Of a DNA stretch of 64,000 nt, positions 30,002 to 38,412 are shown one piece after another. A program made the translations under genes and the position numbers. Each line of letters opens with the position of its first letter. Within the stretch, counting starts at the first letter, position 1. The notes under the pieces were generated by a model. The model saw only the letters and a list, made by a program, of their open reading frames with translations. It searched no databases and had not been told where the DNA came from. This DNA comes from Candidatus Eisenbacteria bacterium (GTDB taxonomy: Bacteria; Eisenbacteria; RBG-16-71-46). The stretch covers positions 78,096-142,095 of the forward strand of contig JADLBL010000012.1 in NCBI GenBank assembly GCA_020847735.1. The letters are read 5' to 3'.

Positions 30002-31257
30002 CGGATCTCCTCGAACCAGAGCCGGTTCGGAATCATCACGCCCGACGGAATCCTGCCGTCCTGGAAATCCTCGTAGCGGCCGCCGACGCCGATGGACGCC
30101 GGGCGCTCGACGTGGCCGCCGGGCGGGATCCACGCGTCCTTGCCCACCAGCACGAGCCCGCCCAGCCACGCCAGCTCGGCGGGGCCGGCGTGCGTGCCCT
30201 CGCCCACCACCGCACCCGCCCCCACGCGCACGTACTTGTCGAGGATCGCGCCGTCCACGCGAGCGCCCTCCTCGATCCGGGTGTCCGGCAACACCACGGA
30301 ATCGGTGACCTCGGCTTCCCGTGCGACGTGGACGCCCGGGAACAGGATCGAGCGCCGGACGCGCCCTTCGATGCGGCTGCCGTTCGCGATCAGGCTGTCC
30401 TCGATCTCGGCGGACCCGGAGACGATCATCGGCGGACGCTCCTCGTCACGGGTCAGGATCGGCCAGCGCGCGTCGTGAAGCTGGAAGCGCGGCTGTGGCT
30501 GAACCAGCTCGAGGTTCGCGCGGTAGTACGAGGCCACCGTGCCGACGTCCTCCCAGAAGCCGGTGAACTCGTTCGCGTAGACACGCTCGCCCGCCTCGAC
30601 GAGCGGACGCAGCACGTCGAGCACCAGGTCCACCGGACGCGTGCGCAGCATCTCGCCGAGCACGCCGAACTCGAAGACGTAGACGCCCATGTTGGCGAAC
30701 GGCGACGCGCTTCGCTCGGGCTTCTCCTCGATTCCGCGCACGCGCCCCGCGCGATCGCTCGTGACCATGCCGAAGCGCTGCGTCTGGTCCGCCGCCACCC
30801 TCGTGACCGCCATCGTCACCGAAGCGCCCCGCTGCTCGTGCGCCAGCAGCAGCGCGCGATAGTCCATGCGGTACACGTGGTCGCCCGACAGCACCAGCAC
30901 GCGCTCCGGCCGGAGCTCGTCGAGGAGACTCCAGTTCTGCGCGATCGCGTCCGCCGTTCCGCGGTACCAGCCGGCGTGGCTGCGCGTCTGGAACGGCTGC
31001 AGGATCACGACGCCGCGCTGTCGGCGGTCGAGGTCCCACGGCCGCCCGGCGCCGATGTGGTCGTTGAGCGAGGCGGGCGCGTGCTGCGCCAGCACGCCGA
31101 CGTGCTCGATTCCCGAGTGGCAGCAGTTGCTCAGAGAGAAGTCGATGACGCGGTACTTGCCGCCGAACGGCAGCGCGCTCACCGCACGCTCGGCCGAAAG
31201 CACGCCGAGCCGCTCGCCGCCACCGCCCGACAGGATCAGCGCCATGATGTTGCGCAT
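29998..31257 (-). CDS. Divergent GlgC paralogue (GlgD-like candidate)
   Basis: A 419-aa relative of the adjacent glgC. It keeps LSGGGGERL, PFGGKYRVIDFSLSNC, WYRGTADAIAQN, GDHVYRMDY, IEEKP and FWEDVGT, but the RAKPAV motif is RAVSAL (Lys and Pro lost) and the SHDFGKD motif is replaced by an unrelated RPVDLVLDV. The C-terminal beta-helix is present. In Firmicutes a GlgC/GlgD pair forms a hetero-tetramer in which GlgD modulates activity; a like arrangement is plausible here but unproven. It could instead be an active enzyme with other regulation. The ATG at 31257 has GGGGGA before it; the frame is open 29 codons further upstream. Confidence 0.8.
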   Translation of the reverse strand: MRNIMALILSGGGGERLGVLSAERAVSALPFGGKYRVIDFSLSNCCHSGIEHVGVLAQHAPASLNDHIGAGRPWDLDRRQRGVVILQPFQTRSHAGWYRGTADAIAQNWSLLDELRPERVLVLSGDHVYRMDYRALLLAHEQRGASVTMAVTRVAADQTQRFGMVTSDRAGRVRGIEEKPERSASPFANMGVYVFEFGVLGEMLRTRPVDLVLDVLRPLVEAGERVYANEFTGFWEDVGTVASYYRANLELVQPQPRFQLHDARWPILTRDEERPPMIVSGSAEIEDSLIANGSRIEGRVRRSILFPGVHVAREAEVTDSVVLPDTRIEEGARVDGAILDKYVRVGAGAVVGEGTHAGPAELAWLGGLVLVGKDAWIPPGGHVERPASIGVGGRYEDFQDGRIPSGVMIPNRLWFEEIR

Positions 31258-31361
31258 CGCATGTCCCCCGCCGAGCCGCGCACCACGCGCGGGCGCACGG
31301 ATCGGAGCCTCCGGCAACGCTGTCTTCCCTGCCCGTGCGACCACACGACGATTCGGAGCGG

Positions 31362-31391
31362 AGCCTAGTCACGCCCGCTCGCGCGGGTCAA
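31362..31391 (-). promoter_or_regulatory. Promoter of the glgC pair
   Basis: Minus strand TTGACC, 18 bases, TAGGCT. Leader of about 100 nt. Same -10 and spacing as the PorV-like gene promoter. Confidence 0.6.
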
Positions 31392-31415
31392 CCTGCGGCG
31401 CGGCCGAAAACGATT

Positions 31416-31444
31416 CGCCCGCGCGGCTCGGAGCCGCGCGGGCG
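31416..31444 (-). terminator. Intrinsic terminator after the PorV-like gene
   Basis: Perfect 13-bp GC stem (CGCCCGCGCGGCT) with a CGG loop, followed on the minus strand by AATCGTTTTC. 20 nt past the gene. The T run makes this the most classical terminator in the window. Confidence 0.85.
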
Positions 31445-31464
31445 TCGCCACCAGGGGATGCGGG

Positions 31465-32580
31465 TCACCAGCTGTAGGACAGGCTCACGAGGTGCGTCGC
31501 GTCGAGCCCCGTGTCGTCCGGGAACGCGGGGTCGTCGGCCGCGAAGAAGCGGCTCAGGGCCGCGGCGTAGTCGGCGCCGAAGTGCCGGTAGCGCAGGCCG
31601 AGCCCGAAATCGAGATCCTTGCCGCCGATTCCCGAACGCAGCGCCACGGTGTTGCGGTACCAGTACTCGAGCCCGGTGCGCAGCTCCGCGGTCGTCCTGC
31701 CGAGCTTGAGCTGCGAATCGTACGTGCGGTTCTCGAAGTTCCAGCCGAGGTCCACCGCCCACGTCAGGGCGTGCCCCCGGGCCGGATAGAAGTTGAACCC
31801 GGCCGCGGTGGTGATCGAGGGCGCGACCGACTCCCGGACGCCGTTGTTCCAGCTGATGAAGGTCGTGGTCAGGTCGTGCACGACCGCCGCGATCGTCACC
31901 GCGTCGCTCGGCATGTAGGTCAGCCCGGCGTCGAGCCCGGCGCCGAAGGAGGTCGCGTGCTCGCCCGGAATCGTGTCGGGAATGCTCTGGCGGACGAACT
32001 TCACCGTGCCCCCGAAGCACCAGCGCTGGCCCTGCTGGCGCGCGTACGACAGCCCGACCGCGATGTCGTTGCTGCTCGCCATGAACAGATCCTCGGAGCG
32101 CAGCAGCAGCCGCTCGCCCGGATCCCACTGGCCATTGCCCTGTCCGTTGCCGGGAGTGAGCGGGTCGTTGTCGGTGCCGTAGTCGAGCCACTGTCCCGGC
32201 TGCAGCCCTCCCGGCCGGGGCGTGATGGGGATGTCGTTGACCCCCACCCACGTCATCGTGACACCCAGCGCGGCGCGCCGGTCCTGTCCCGCCTTGAGCG
32301 GCATCGCGAGCCCGCCGAAGTTGTGGTTGACGAGGCTGCCGAACTGCTCGGCGTGCTGCAGGAAGCCCTCGCGGTACGGCAGGTACACGAGGCCCGCCGG
32401 GTTCCAGTAGGGCGCCGTCGCGTCGTCAGCGACGGCGGCGAAGGCGCCGCCCATGCCGACGGCGCGCGCGCCGACCGGGATCTTGAGGAACTCCGCGGCG
32501 TACTTGGTGGCCGACGCCGGCACGGCGAGGAGCGCGGTGAGAGCGGCGGCAAGAGCCAGGCGGGCGAACGCGCGGGTCAT
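31465..32580 (-). CDS. PorV/PorQ-family outer-membrane beta-barrel protein
   Basis: A 371-aa exported protein. The signal peptide ends near PASA; the mature N-terminus KYAAEFLKIPVGARAVGMGG, then AFAAVADDATAPYWNPAGL, is the hallmark of the PorV/PorQ (UPF0164) group related to FadL barrels. The remainder alternates hydrophobic and polar residues as in beta strands and ends in an aromatic residue (LSYSW), as expected for BAM-dependent barrels. In Bacteroidota PorV shuttles type IX secretion cargo; here no T9SS gene is nearby, and the family is also found without T9SS. Own promoter and strong terminator, so monocistronic. Confidence 0.9.
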   Translation of the reverse strand: MTRAFARLALAAALTALLAVPASATKYAAEFLKIPVGARAVGMGGAFAAVADDATAPYWNPAGLVYLPYREGFLQHAEQFGSLVNHNFGGLAMPLKAGQDRRAALGVTMTWVGVNDIPITPRPGGLQPGQWLDYGTDNDPLTPGNGQGNGQWDPGERLLLRSEDLFMASSNDIAVGLSYARQQGQRWCFGGTVKFVRQSIPDTIPGEHATSFGAGLDAGLTYMPSDAVTIAAVVHDLTTTFISWNNGVRESVAPSITTAAGFNFYPARGHALTWAVDLGWNFENRTYDSQLKLGRTTAELRTGLEYWYRNTVALRSGIGGKDLDFGLGLRYRHFGADYAAALSRFFAADDPAFPDDTGLDATHLVSLSYSW

Positions 32581-32655
32581 TCTGTTCCTCGGGTGACGCG
32601 GCCACTGAAGGACGTTTCCCGCGGCCCTGCAGGCTCGCGAAGACGGCGACAGGGC

Positions 32656-32685
32656 AGCCTAGGAGGCCGCCGGATTACATGTCAA
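32656..32685 (-). promoter_or_regulatory. Promoter of the PorV-like gene
   Basis: Minus strand perfect TTGACA, 18 bases, TAGGCT. It overlaps the last codons of the preceding hypothetical gene. Leader about 70 nt. Confidence 0.65.
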
Positions 32686-33139
32686 CCGGTCCGGGAACCG
32701 GCTTCCATTCGGGCATGCTCGCCTCGCCGATCGGACGCGCGATGCGCCATTCCCCGCGCAGGCGAACCAGCTCGCTGCCGGTCTGGAACATCCGCTCCTC
32801 GCCCGTCCCCGTCGGCCGGTAATGCACTTCGTAGGTCACCAGCACCCGCCCGCTCGTCACGGGCAGGGACCGGAAGCCGTCCAGCCACAACTCGTCGGTC
32901 GGAGGCAGGAACCACAGCGCGCCCGGCATGGGCAGGTCGTCACGCAGCTCGGCCTGGCATTCGAGCACCTCGTCGCAGTCGCCGCCCGCGAGCGCGCCCC
33001 AGTAGCTGAGCAGCGTGCTGCTCGGCGAACGGAAACGCGGATCGAGGCTGTAGCGCTCGCCCTGCCCGAGCAGCGAAAGGGCGAGAATCACGATGAGGGC
33101 CAGGCTCGAGGGCCGCACCCCACGCCGCGCGGGCGCCAC
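32675..33139 (-). CDS. Hypothetical exported protein, possibly NTF2/SnoaL-like
   Basis: About 154 aa from a GTG start. An N-terminal hydrophobic stretch (SLALIVILALSLLGQG) looks like a signal anchor. The rest reads like a small NTF2/SnoaL-type fold: LLSYWGALAGGDCDEVLECQ, VTYEVHYRPTGTGEERMFQ, LVRLRGEWRIARPIGEA. Two cysteines (CDEVLEC) could pair in the periplasm. The start is uncertain: the frame stays open to 33406, but upstream codons look non-coding (Arg-rich, no ribosome site). Last gene downstream of rluB. No firm family. Confidence 0.55.
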   Translation of the reverse strand: MAPARRGVRPSSLALIVILALSLLGQGERYSLDPRFRSPSSTLLSYWGALAGGDCDEVLECQAELRDDLPMPGALWFLPPTDELWLDGFRSLPVTSGRVLVTYEVHYRPTGTGEERMFQTGSELVRLRGEWRIARPIGEASMPEWKPVPGPVDM

Positions 33140-33442
33140 GGATTCGGACCCCGCACCGACGCCGTCTACTACCCCGGCAAGGGCGTGGTCCGTTCCGGAT
33201 TTCTCGGGCGCTCTCGGGTGCAGCAGATCGAGTCGCACGTGCGCTCGCTGTCGCCGGCTCTGCATCCCTGCGCGGCTGGCACGCTGTGGGGGGAAGACTT
33301 TGGAACGCGTTCCGGCGCGGTCCTCGAGCTCACGCGGCGCGCACAACCAGCGCACGATTCGTTCCCGGGCGCCACGCGGCCGTCGGCAGGCTCGGCGGCA
33401 CTTCAACCTCCGCTGGAAGCAACCGCCACAGACTATGGTAGA
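33140..33442. other. 303-bp stretch without a supported gene
   Basis: Between rluB and the hypothetical gene. The minus strand has an open frame in phase with the hypothetical gene but with Arg/Cys-rich, non-coding-like composition. No convincing promoter or hairpin seen; it may be a long leader for the downstream gene. Confidence 0.4.
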
Positions 33443-34759
33443 TCAGCGGTTACGCGGGCGTCTCGTGCGATCTTCGGGTCTGCTTCGGCGTCCGTCCGAC
33501 TTGCGCGGAGGCGCTTCGCGGCGTGGGCGCGCGCGTTCCGGCCCACTCCTGCGTTCGCTTCGGGGTGAAATGGCCCGCGCGGGCCCGCGTCCCTGGCCCG
33601 TGCCGCGGTCTGCTCGGGAAGCGCGCGCGTCGCCGCCGCGCGCCTCGCCACGTCGGGGCTTACCGTCCTCCCGGCGTCGTCGTCCTGGCCCGGCGCCGCT
33701 GCGCGGACCATTCGACTCCCGGAACCCGGCCTTCGCGGGTCCGCGCCGGAACCCGGGTGCGTGCCAGGGCGGCGACTCGCCGCGGCCTGCCACGTTCGGA
33801 CGCCGCGAGCGGAATGCTTCGTCGCCGCGGTCCCGGCTCGCGCGCGCGGGCCATTCCTCCGCCCCGCCGGCATCCCCGGCTTCCGGTGCGAAGCCGCCTC
33901 CCGGAATCCATCGGTCCTCCACCTCGGCCGCCTCGTCCCGCCGCGCGCCCCTCGCGGCGCGCCCCGCGGCCGGCGGCGTTCGGCGGGCCACCCGGGCGGG
34001 CCGCTCCGGCGCCGAAGCGGGTGCGCCGCGGCGTCGCGGCTCCGACGAGGCGGCTCGCAGGCGCTCGACCTCGGAGTCCGCAAGCTCGCGCCACATGCCG
34101 CGCGCGAGCGGTCCCAGCCGGACGGGCCCGTAGCCCACGCGGTGAAGGCCCGTGACGTTGAGACCGACGGCTTCGCACATGCGCCGCACCTGCCGGAAGC
34201 GACCCTCGTGGATCGCGATTTCGATCATGATCGCGTCGAAGCCCGGATCGATGCGCCGCACGCGAGCCGGCGCGCTCGTCACGCCGCGCTCGAACTCGAC
34301 GCCGCGCGCGAGCCGCTCCAGCTGCCGCGGGCCGGGCTCGCGGTCGAGGCGCACGCGGTACACCTTCACGACCCCGTAGCGCGGGTGCATGAGGCGATGG
34401 GCCAGGTCGCCGTCGTTCGTCAGCAGCAGCAGTCCGCTCGTGTCGGCGTCGAGCCGCCCGACCGGAAACAGCCTCTGCCCGCGCGGCAGGAACTCCGCGA
34501 TGGTCCGCCGGCCCTGCGGATCGTCGAGCGTGGTGATGACCCCGACCGGCTTGTTGATCACGAAGTAGGAGTGCTTCTGCGATTTCGGCAGCGGGCGGCC
34601 GTCCACTTCCACGCGATCCCGCCGCTCGTCGATCATCGTTCCGGGCGCCAGGACGACGCGCCCGTTCACGCGCACGCGACCCTCGGCGACGATCGCGTCG
34701 CACTTGCGTCGCGCGCCGATCCCGCGGCTCGAGAGCAGCTTGTTCAGGCGAATCGTCAT
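33443..34759 (-). CDS. rluB: RluB/RsuA-family 23S/16S rRNA pseudouridine synthase with long Arg/Gly-rich tail
   Basis: Isomerises a specific uridine in rRNA. Residues 1-240 are the enzyme: an S4 RNA-binding domain (IRLNKLLSSRGIGARRKCD, VRVNGRV), then NKPVGVITT, the catalytic Asp in GRLDADTSGLLLLTNDG, YRVRL and the closing EGRFRQVRRMCEAVGL. Residues 240-438 form a disordered tail rich in Arg, Gly, Pro and Ala with many RR/RG steps, resembling RGG RNA-binding tails. The substrate (23S U2605-like versus 16S U516-like) cannot be fixed by eye; RluB is preferred because it commonly adjoins scpAB. Ten bases after the stop of the cupin gene's neighbour order places it in the trpS-scpAB operon. Confidence 0.88.
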   Translation of the reverse strand: MTIRLNKLLSSRGIGARRKCDAIVAEGRVRVNGRVVLAPGTMIDERRDRVEVDGRPLPKSQKHSYFVINKPVGVITTLDDPQGRRTIAEFLPRGQRLFPVGRLDADTSGLLLLTNDGDLAHRLMHPRYGVVKVYRVRLDREPGPRQLERLARGVEFERGVTSAPARVRRIDPGFDAIMIEIAIHEGRFRQVRRMCEAVGLNVTGLHRVGYGPVRLGPLARGMWRELADSEVERLRAASSEPRRRGAPASAPERPARVARRTPPAAGRAARGARRDEAAEVEDRWIPGGGFAPEAGDAGGAEEWPARASRDRGDEAFRSRRPNVAGRGESPPWHAPGFRRGPAKAGFRESNGPRSGAGPGRRRREDGKPRRGEARGGDARASRADRGTGQGRGPARAISPRSERRSGPERARPRREAPPRKSDGRRSRPEDRTRRPRNR

Positions 34760-34769
34760 GTCCGTCCCC

Positions 34770-35264
34770 TCAATCGGTCAGCCGCTCGATCACGGCGCGC
34801 TCGTTCGGAAACTCCGCCAGCAGCGGGGCCCGGCGGCCCGGCTCGAAGTCACCGTACTCGAATCCCGGCGCGCACGTGCAGCTCACCAGCGCGAAATCGG
34901 CCGACGCGGCCAGCTCGGCGCCGAACCAGCAGCCGGCCGGCACGAGCCCCTGCAGCGCCTCGCCCCGCGCGGCGTCGCGGCCGAGCACGATCCGCCGGTG
35001 GCCCCCGGGGCCGAGCAGGTGCAGGTGAAGCGGCCCGCCGTCGTGAAAGAGCCAGAGTTCGTCCGCGCGCAGGCGGTGAAGGCGCGAACGCTCACCGGCG
35101 CGCAGCAGGTAATGGATGGCGGTGGCGATGGAGCGCGGACCGGCGAAGCGGTCCGGCAGGCCGCCCGCGGTCTCGGCCGAACGATACGTCTCGCGGAACA
35201 CCCCGCCCTCCGGATGCGGCACGAGGTCGAGCGTGCGCACCCAGAACTCGGCGTCGGCGTTCAT
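34770..35264 (-). CDS. Cupin-fold DUF985 (Cupin_5) protein
   Basis: A 164-aa small cytosolic protein. DUF985 hallmarks are visible: LVPHPEGGVFRETYRS near the N-terminus, TAIHYLLRAGERSRLHRLRADELWLFHDGG, LVPAGCWFGAEL and CTCAPGFEYGDFE. The family adopts a double-stranded beta helix; no reaction is established. An in-frame GTG at 35270 is an alternative start. It sits 23 bp after scpB and 10 bp before rluB. Confidence 0.88.
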   Translation of the reverse strand: MNADAEFWVRTLDLVPHPEGGVFRETYRSAETAGGLPDRFAGPRSIATAIHYLLRAGERSRLHRLRADELWLFHDGGPLHLHLLGPGGHRRIVLGRDAARGEALQGLVPAGCWFGAELAASADFALVSCTCAPGFEYGDFEPGRRAPLLAEFPNERAVIERLTD

Positions 35265-35287
35265 GGGCACCGGGACGGCGGCGCCCG

Positions 35288-36265
35288 CTACCGGCCGGAG
35301 TCGTCGCCCGACAGGCGGGCGGTCAGACGGTCGCCCTCGCCGACTTCTTCATCGTCCTCGTCGTCGGCGTCATCCTCGTCGTCGTCGTATTCGTCATCGT
35401 CGTCCTCGTCGTCGTCGTATTCGTCCTCTTCCTCTTCCTCTTCCTCTTCGTCCGACGACTCGGCAAGGTCGCCCGCGCCGGCGAACATGGACTCCACCGC
35501 CCCGGCCGGCTCCGCGACCCGCGCCATGGCGAGGGCCGCCTCCGCCCGCGCGGACTTGGCCGCGGCGATCGCCGCGTCGGCGTCCTCGAGCGAGAAGGCG
35601 TCCGACGGCGCGGCCTCCGAATCCGACGGAGGCGCCTCGAGCGGGACCGCGACGCCTGCCGCCGCGCCGGCGGAGAGCGCGAGCGGCATGCCGTTCGCCG
35701 GGTCCATTTCGAGCATCTCGAGCTGTTCCGGCTCGCGGGCGGCGACCAGCGCGCGCAACTCCTCCGGGCGTGGAAGTTCCGTGAGGTCGCGCAGCCCGAA
35801 GTAGTTGAGGAACTCGGGCGTCGTCCCGTACAGCAGCGGGCGGCCGACCACGGTCGAGCGGCCCTTGATGGTCACGAGGTTGCGCTCCAGCAACGTCGCC
35901 AGCACGCCGCTCGCGTCCACGCCGCGAATCGCCTCGATCTCGCTCTTCGTGACCGGCTGCTTGTAGGCGATGATCGCCATCGTCTCGAGCGCGGCGCGCG
36001 ACAGCCGCATGCGGCGCTTGCCGCGCAGCATGCGCGTCACCCACTCGGTCTGGCCGGCGGCCGTCGTGAACAACCAGCCGCCCGCCATCTCGCGCAACTC
36101 GACGCCGGCGTCGCGCGAGGCGTACTCCTCGCCGAGGTCCTTCAGGGCCACGGCCACTTCCCCGGCGTCGGACTCGAGCGCCTCCGCCAGCAGCATCAAG
36201 GACAGCGGCTGGTCCGAGGAAAAGAGCAGCGCTTCAACCGCCGAGCGCAGGTTCGATGGAGGCAT
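35288..36265 (-). CDS. scpB: Segregation and condensation protein ScpB with acidic tail
   Basis: Part of the SMC-ScpA-ScpB condensin that compacts and segregates chromosomes. Residues 1-165 are the paired winged-helix core (LRSAVEALLFSSDQPLS, LETMAIIAYKQPVTKSEIE, IRGVDASGVLATLLERNLV, PLLYGTTPEFLNYFGL). The remaining 160 residues are disordered and end in an extreme Glu/Asp run (about 272-310) encoded by an imperfect trinucleotide repeat at about 35345-35455. The usual protein is near 200 aa. The start overlaps the scpA end by 32 bp. Confidence 0.93.
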   Translation of the reverse strand: MPPSNLRSAVEALLFSSDQPLSLMLLAEALESDAGEVAVALKDLGEEYASRDAGVELREMAGGWLFTTAAGQTEWVTRMLRGKRRMRLSRAALETMAIIAYKQPVTKSEIEAIRGVDASGVLATLLERNLVTIKGRSTVVGRPLLYGTTPEFLNYFGLRDLTELPRPEELRALVAAREPEQLEMLEMDPANGMPLALSAGAAAGVAVPLEAPPSDSEAAPSDAFSLEDADAAIAAAKSARAEAALAMARVAEPAGAVESMFAGAGDLAESSDEEEEEEEEDEYDDDEDDDDEYDDDEDDADDEDDEEVGEGDRLTARLSGDDSGR

Positions 36266-37169
36266 GGGTGTCGTTTCCTTCCGGCAGCTTCGGGAGGATC
36301 AGGATTTCGGCGAAGTTCGCCTCCTGCACCACCACGATCGTGCCCAGCTTGACGAGTTCGAGGAGCGCCATGAACGAGACCACGATTTCCATGCGGGCCC
36401 GGGCGCTCGACATCAGATCGGAAAAACGCAGCCGGCCGTCCTCGGCGACGGTCCGGGCGATGAACGACATCTTGTCCTCGATGTCGTAGACGTCGGTGCG
36501 GACTTCGTAGACGACCCTCTCGGGACGCCGCGCGAGCACGCGATTCAGCGCCTCGAGCAGGTCGAAGAGCGTCGCCGACGCGAGCGGCAGCGGCCCGGCG
36601 TCGTCCTCGGTGGGCACCATGCCGCGCTCGAACAGCCCGCGCCGCTCGCCTTCCTGGGACTTGAGCGACTCGGAGGCCTCCTTGTAGAGGCGGTATTCCA
36701 GCAGGCGCTGCACCAGCTCCTCGCGCGGGTCGCCCTCGTCCTCCTCCTCGTCCGACCGGGGCAGCGGCAGCAGCATCTTGGCCTTGATCCGCATGAGCGT
36801 GGCGGCCATGACCAGGAACTCGCCCGCGACGTCGAGGTCGAGCGCGCGCATCAGCTCGAGCGTCTCGAGATATTGCTTCGTGATGTGCGCGATCGGGATG
36901 TCGTAGATGTCAATCTCGTCGCGCTTGATCAGGTGCAGCAGCAGATCGAGCGGCCCCTCGAAACGCGGCAGCTTGAACGTCACCGTCGGCCGCGGGGCGC
37001 GCACGAGCGGCCCGCCTTCGCGATTGCGAACCGCCGGGCTTTCGACCTGAAGGTCGTGGGGCACATCGGATCCGGCCGGCCGCCCGCCGTTGCCGCCACC
37101 GTCCGCCGCCGTGGCGGTCGCGTCGGCCGGACCGGCTCCGGGCGGAAGGTCGTCGCGCTCCTCGATCAC
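36234..37169 (-). CDS. scpA: Segregation and condensation protein ScpA
   Basis: Kleisin subunit bridging SMC heads. The 311-aa product has a Gly/Pro-rich N-terminal extension of about 60 residues, then the kleisin N-domain (FKLPRFEGPLDLLLHLIKRD, IDIYDIPIAHITKQYLETL, EFLVMAATLMRIKAKMLLP) and a C-terminal winged helix (RMEIVVSFMALLELVKLGTI, VVVQEANFAEILI). The GTG start overlaps the trpS stop by four bases (GTGA); the frame is open further but runs inside trpS. Coupled to both neighbours. Confidence 0.93.
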   Translation of the reverse strand: MIEERDDLPPGAGPADATATAADGGGNGGRPAGSDVPHDLQVESPAVRNREGGPLVRAPRPTVTFKLPRFEGPLDLLLHLIKRDEIDIYDIPIAHITKQYLETLELMRALDLDVAGEFLVMAATLMRIKAKMLLPLPRSDEEEDEGDPREELVQRLLEYRLYKEASESLKSQEGERRGLFERGMVPTEDDAGPLPLASATLFDLLEALNRVLARRPERVVYEVRTDVYDIEDKMSFIARTVAEDGRLRFSDLMSSARARMEIVVSFMALLELVKLGTIVVVQEANFAEILILPKLPEGNDTHASIEPALGG

Positions 37170-38245
37170 TCGGGCTCCACGACGGACTTGACGCCCATCG
37201 CGCTCCGCACCTGCTCCATGGTTTCGCGCGCCGTCTCGCGGGCGCGCCGGGTGCCCTCGTTCAGAACGTCGCGCACGGCGTCGGGGTCCTTCGCCCAGCG
37301 CTCCCGGCGTTCGCGGATCGGCCGCAGGGCCTCGGTCAGAACTTCCGTCAGCCGCTTCTTGTCGGCGACGCAACCCAGGCGCCCGGCGCGGCACGCGATC
37401 GCGATGGACTCCGCTTCGGACGGATTGAACTTGCGGTGATACTCCCACACGACGCAGCCGGCATGCACCGGTTTTCCCTCGGCGTCGAGCTCCGAATAGT
37501 CGGCCTCGGGCCGGCCCGGGCTGTCGCGATGGATCTTCTTCGGGTCGGTGTAGGCCTCGCGGATCTTCTTCGCCAGGACCTCGGGCTCGTCGGCGAGCAG
37601 GATCGTGTTGCCGACCGACTTGCTCATGCGCCTGCCGTCCAGGCCACGCAGGCGCGCGAACTCGGTCAGGACCGCCTCCGGCTCGGTCAGGACCGGCTCG
37701 CGTTCCCGGCAATAGACGTGGTTGAAGCGTCGAGCCAGCTCGCGGGTCAGCTCGACGTGCGGCACCTGGTCCTCGCCCACCGGCACGTGCGTCGCGCGGT
37801 AGAGCAGGATGTCCGCCGCCTGCAGGACGGAGTAGCCGAGATGACCGTACGAGATCGTCTGCTCGTCCAGGTGCAGGTCGCGGATCTGCTCCTTGAGCGT
37901 CGGGATGCGCTCCAGGCGCGCCTTGCTCACCAGCATGCCGAGCAGCAGGTGCAGTTCGGCGTGCTCCTTCACCGCCGACTGGACGAAGATCACGCTGCGG
38001 GCGGGATCGAGCCCCGCGGCCAGCCAGTCGAGGACCATGTCCCAGGTGTTCTGCTGCAGCCGGCTCGTGTCCTCGTAGCCGGTGGTGAGCATGTGCCAGT
38101 CCGCGACCATGTGGTAGTTGGTCCAGCCGGCATCCTGCAGGCGCACCCAGTTTTCGAGCGCGCCCACGTAGTTGCCGAGGTGCAGACGGCCCGTGGGGCG
38201 CATGCCCGAGAGGATGCGGCCCGTTCGGGCGGCGGACGCGGTCAA
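37166..38245 (-). CDS. trpS: Tryptophanyl-tRNA synthetase
   Basis: Class Ic aminoacyl-tRNA synthetase charging tRNA-Trp. The 359-aa enzyme has the HIGH-like RLHLGNYVGAL (about 20-30), the KMSKS motif as GRRMSKSVGN, and GYSVLQAADILLYRATHVPVGEDQVPH split over the tryptophan pocket. A typical bacterial insert is present before KMSKS. It leads the trpS-scpA-scpB-cupin-rluB operon; the pairing trpS-scpA-scpB is common in bacteria. Confidence 0.97.
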   Translation of the reverse strand: MTASAARTGRILSGMRPTGRLHLGNYVGALENWVRLQDAGWTNYHMVADWHMLTTGYEDTSRLQQNTWDMVLDWLAAGLDPARSVIFVQSAVKEHAELHLLLGMLVSKARLERIPTLKEQIRDLHLDEQTISYGHLGYSVLQAADILLYRATHVPVGEDQVPHVELTRELARRFNHVYCREREPVLTEPEAVLTEFARLRGLDGRRMSKSVGNTILLADEPEVLAKKIREAYTDPKKIHRDSPGRPEADYSELDAEGKPVHAGCVVWEYHRKFNPSEAESIAIACRAGRLGCVADKKRLTEVLTEALRPIRERRERWAKDPDAVRDVLNEGTRRARETARETMEQVRSAMGVKSVVEPE

Positions 38246-38286
38246 CGGGGACTCCTTCCTTGGCTTGGCCGGACTTCGTGCGCGGC

Positions 38287-38315
38287 AGACTATAAGACGG
38301 TCCCGGCAGGGTCAA
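38287..38315 (-). promoter_or_regulatory. Promoter of the trpS-scpAB operon
   Basis: Minus strand TTGACC, 17 bases, TAGTCT (a TATAGT two bases upstream would give spacing 15). Leader of about 35 nt. The rest of the 38246-38412 gap shows nothing else. Confidence 0.6.
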
Positions 38316-38412
38316 TACCCGCGGCCTTCAAGTAACGCGTGAACCTCGCGCCCGATCTCCGTGCGGGGCGAGGCCGCGTCGCCCGGGTCGTCGCGCGATC
38401 GGCCGACGCCGC

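Noticed and set aside
35345..35455. Trinucleotide-rich stretch as a possible non-coding satellite
   Set aside because: It is in frame within scpB and encodes its acidic tail.
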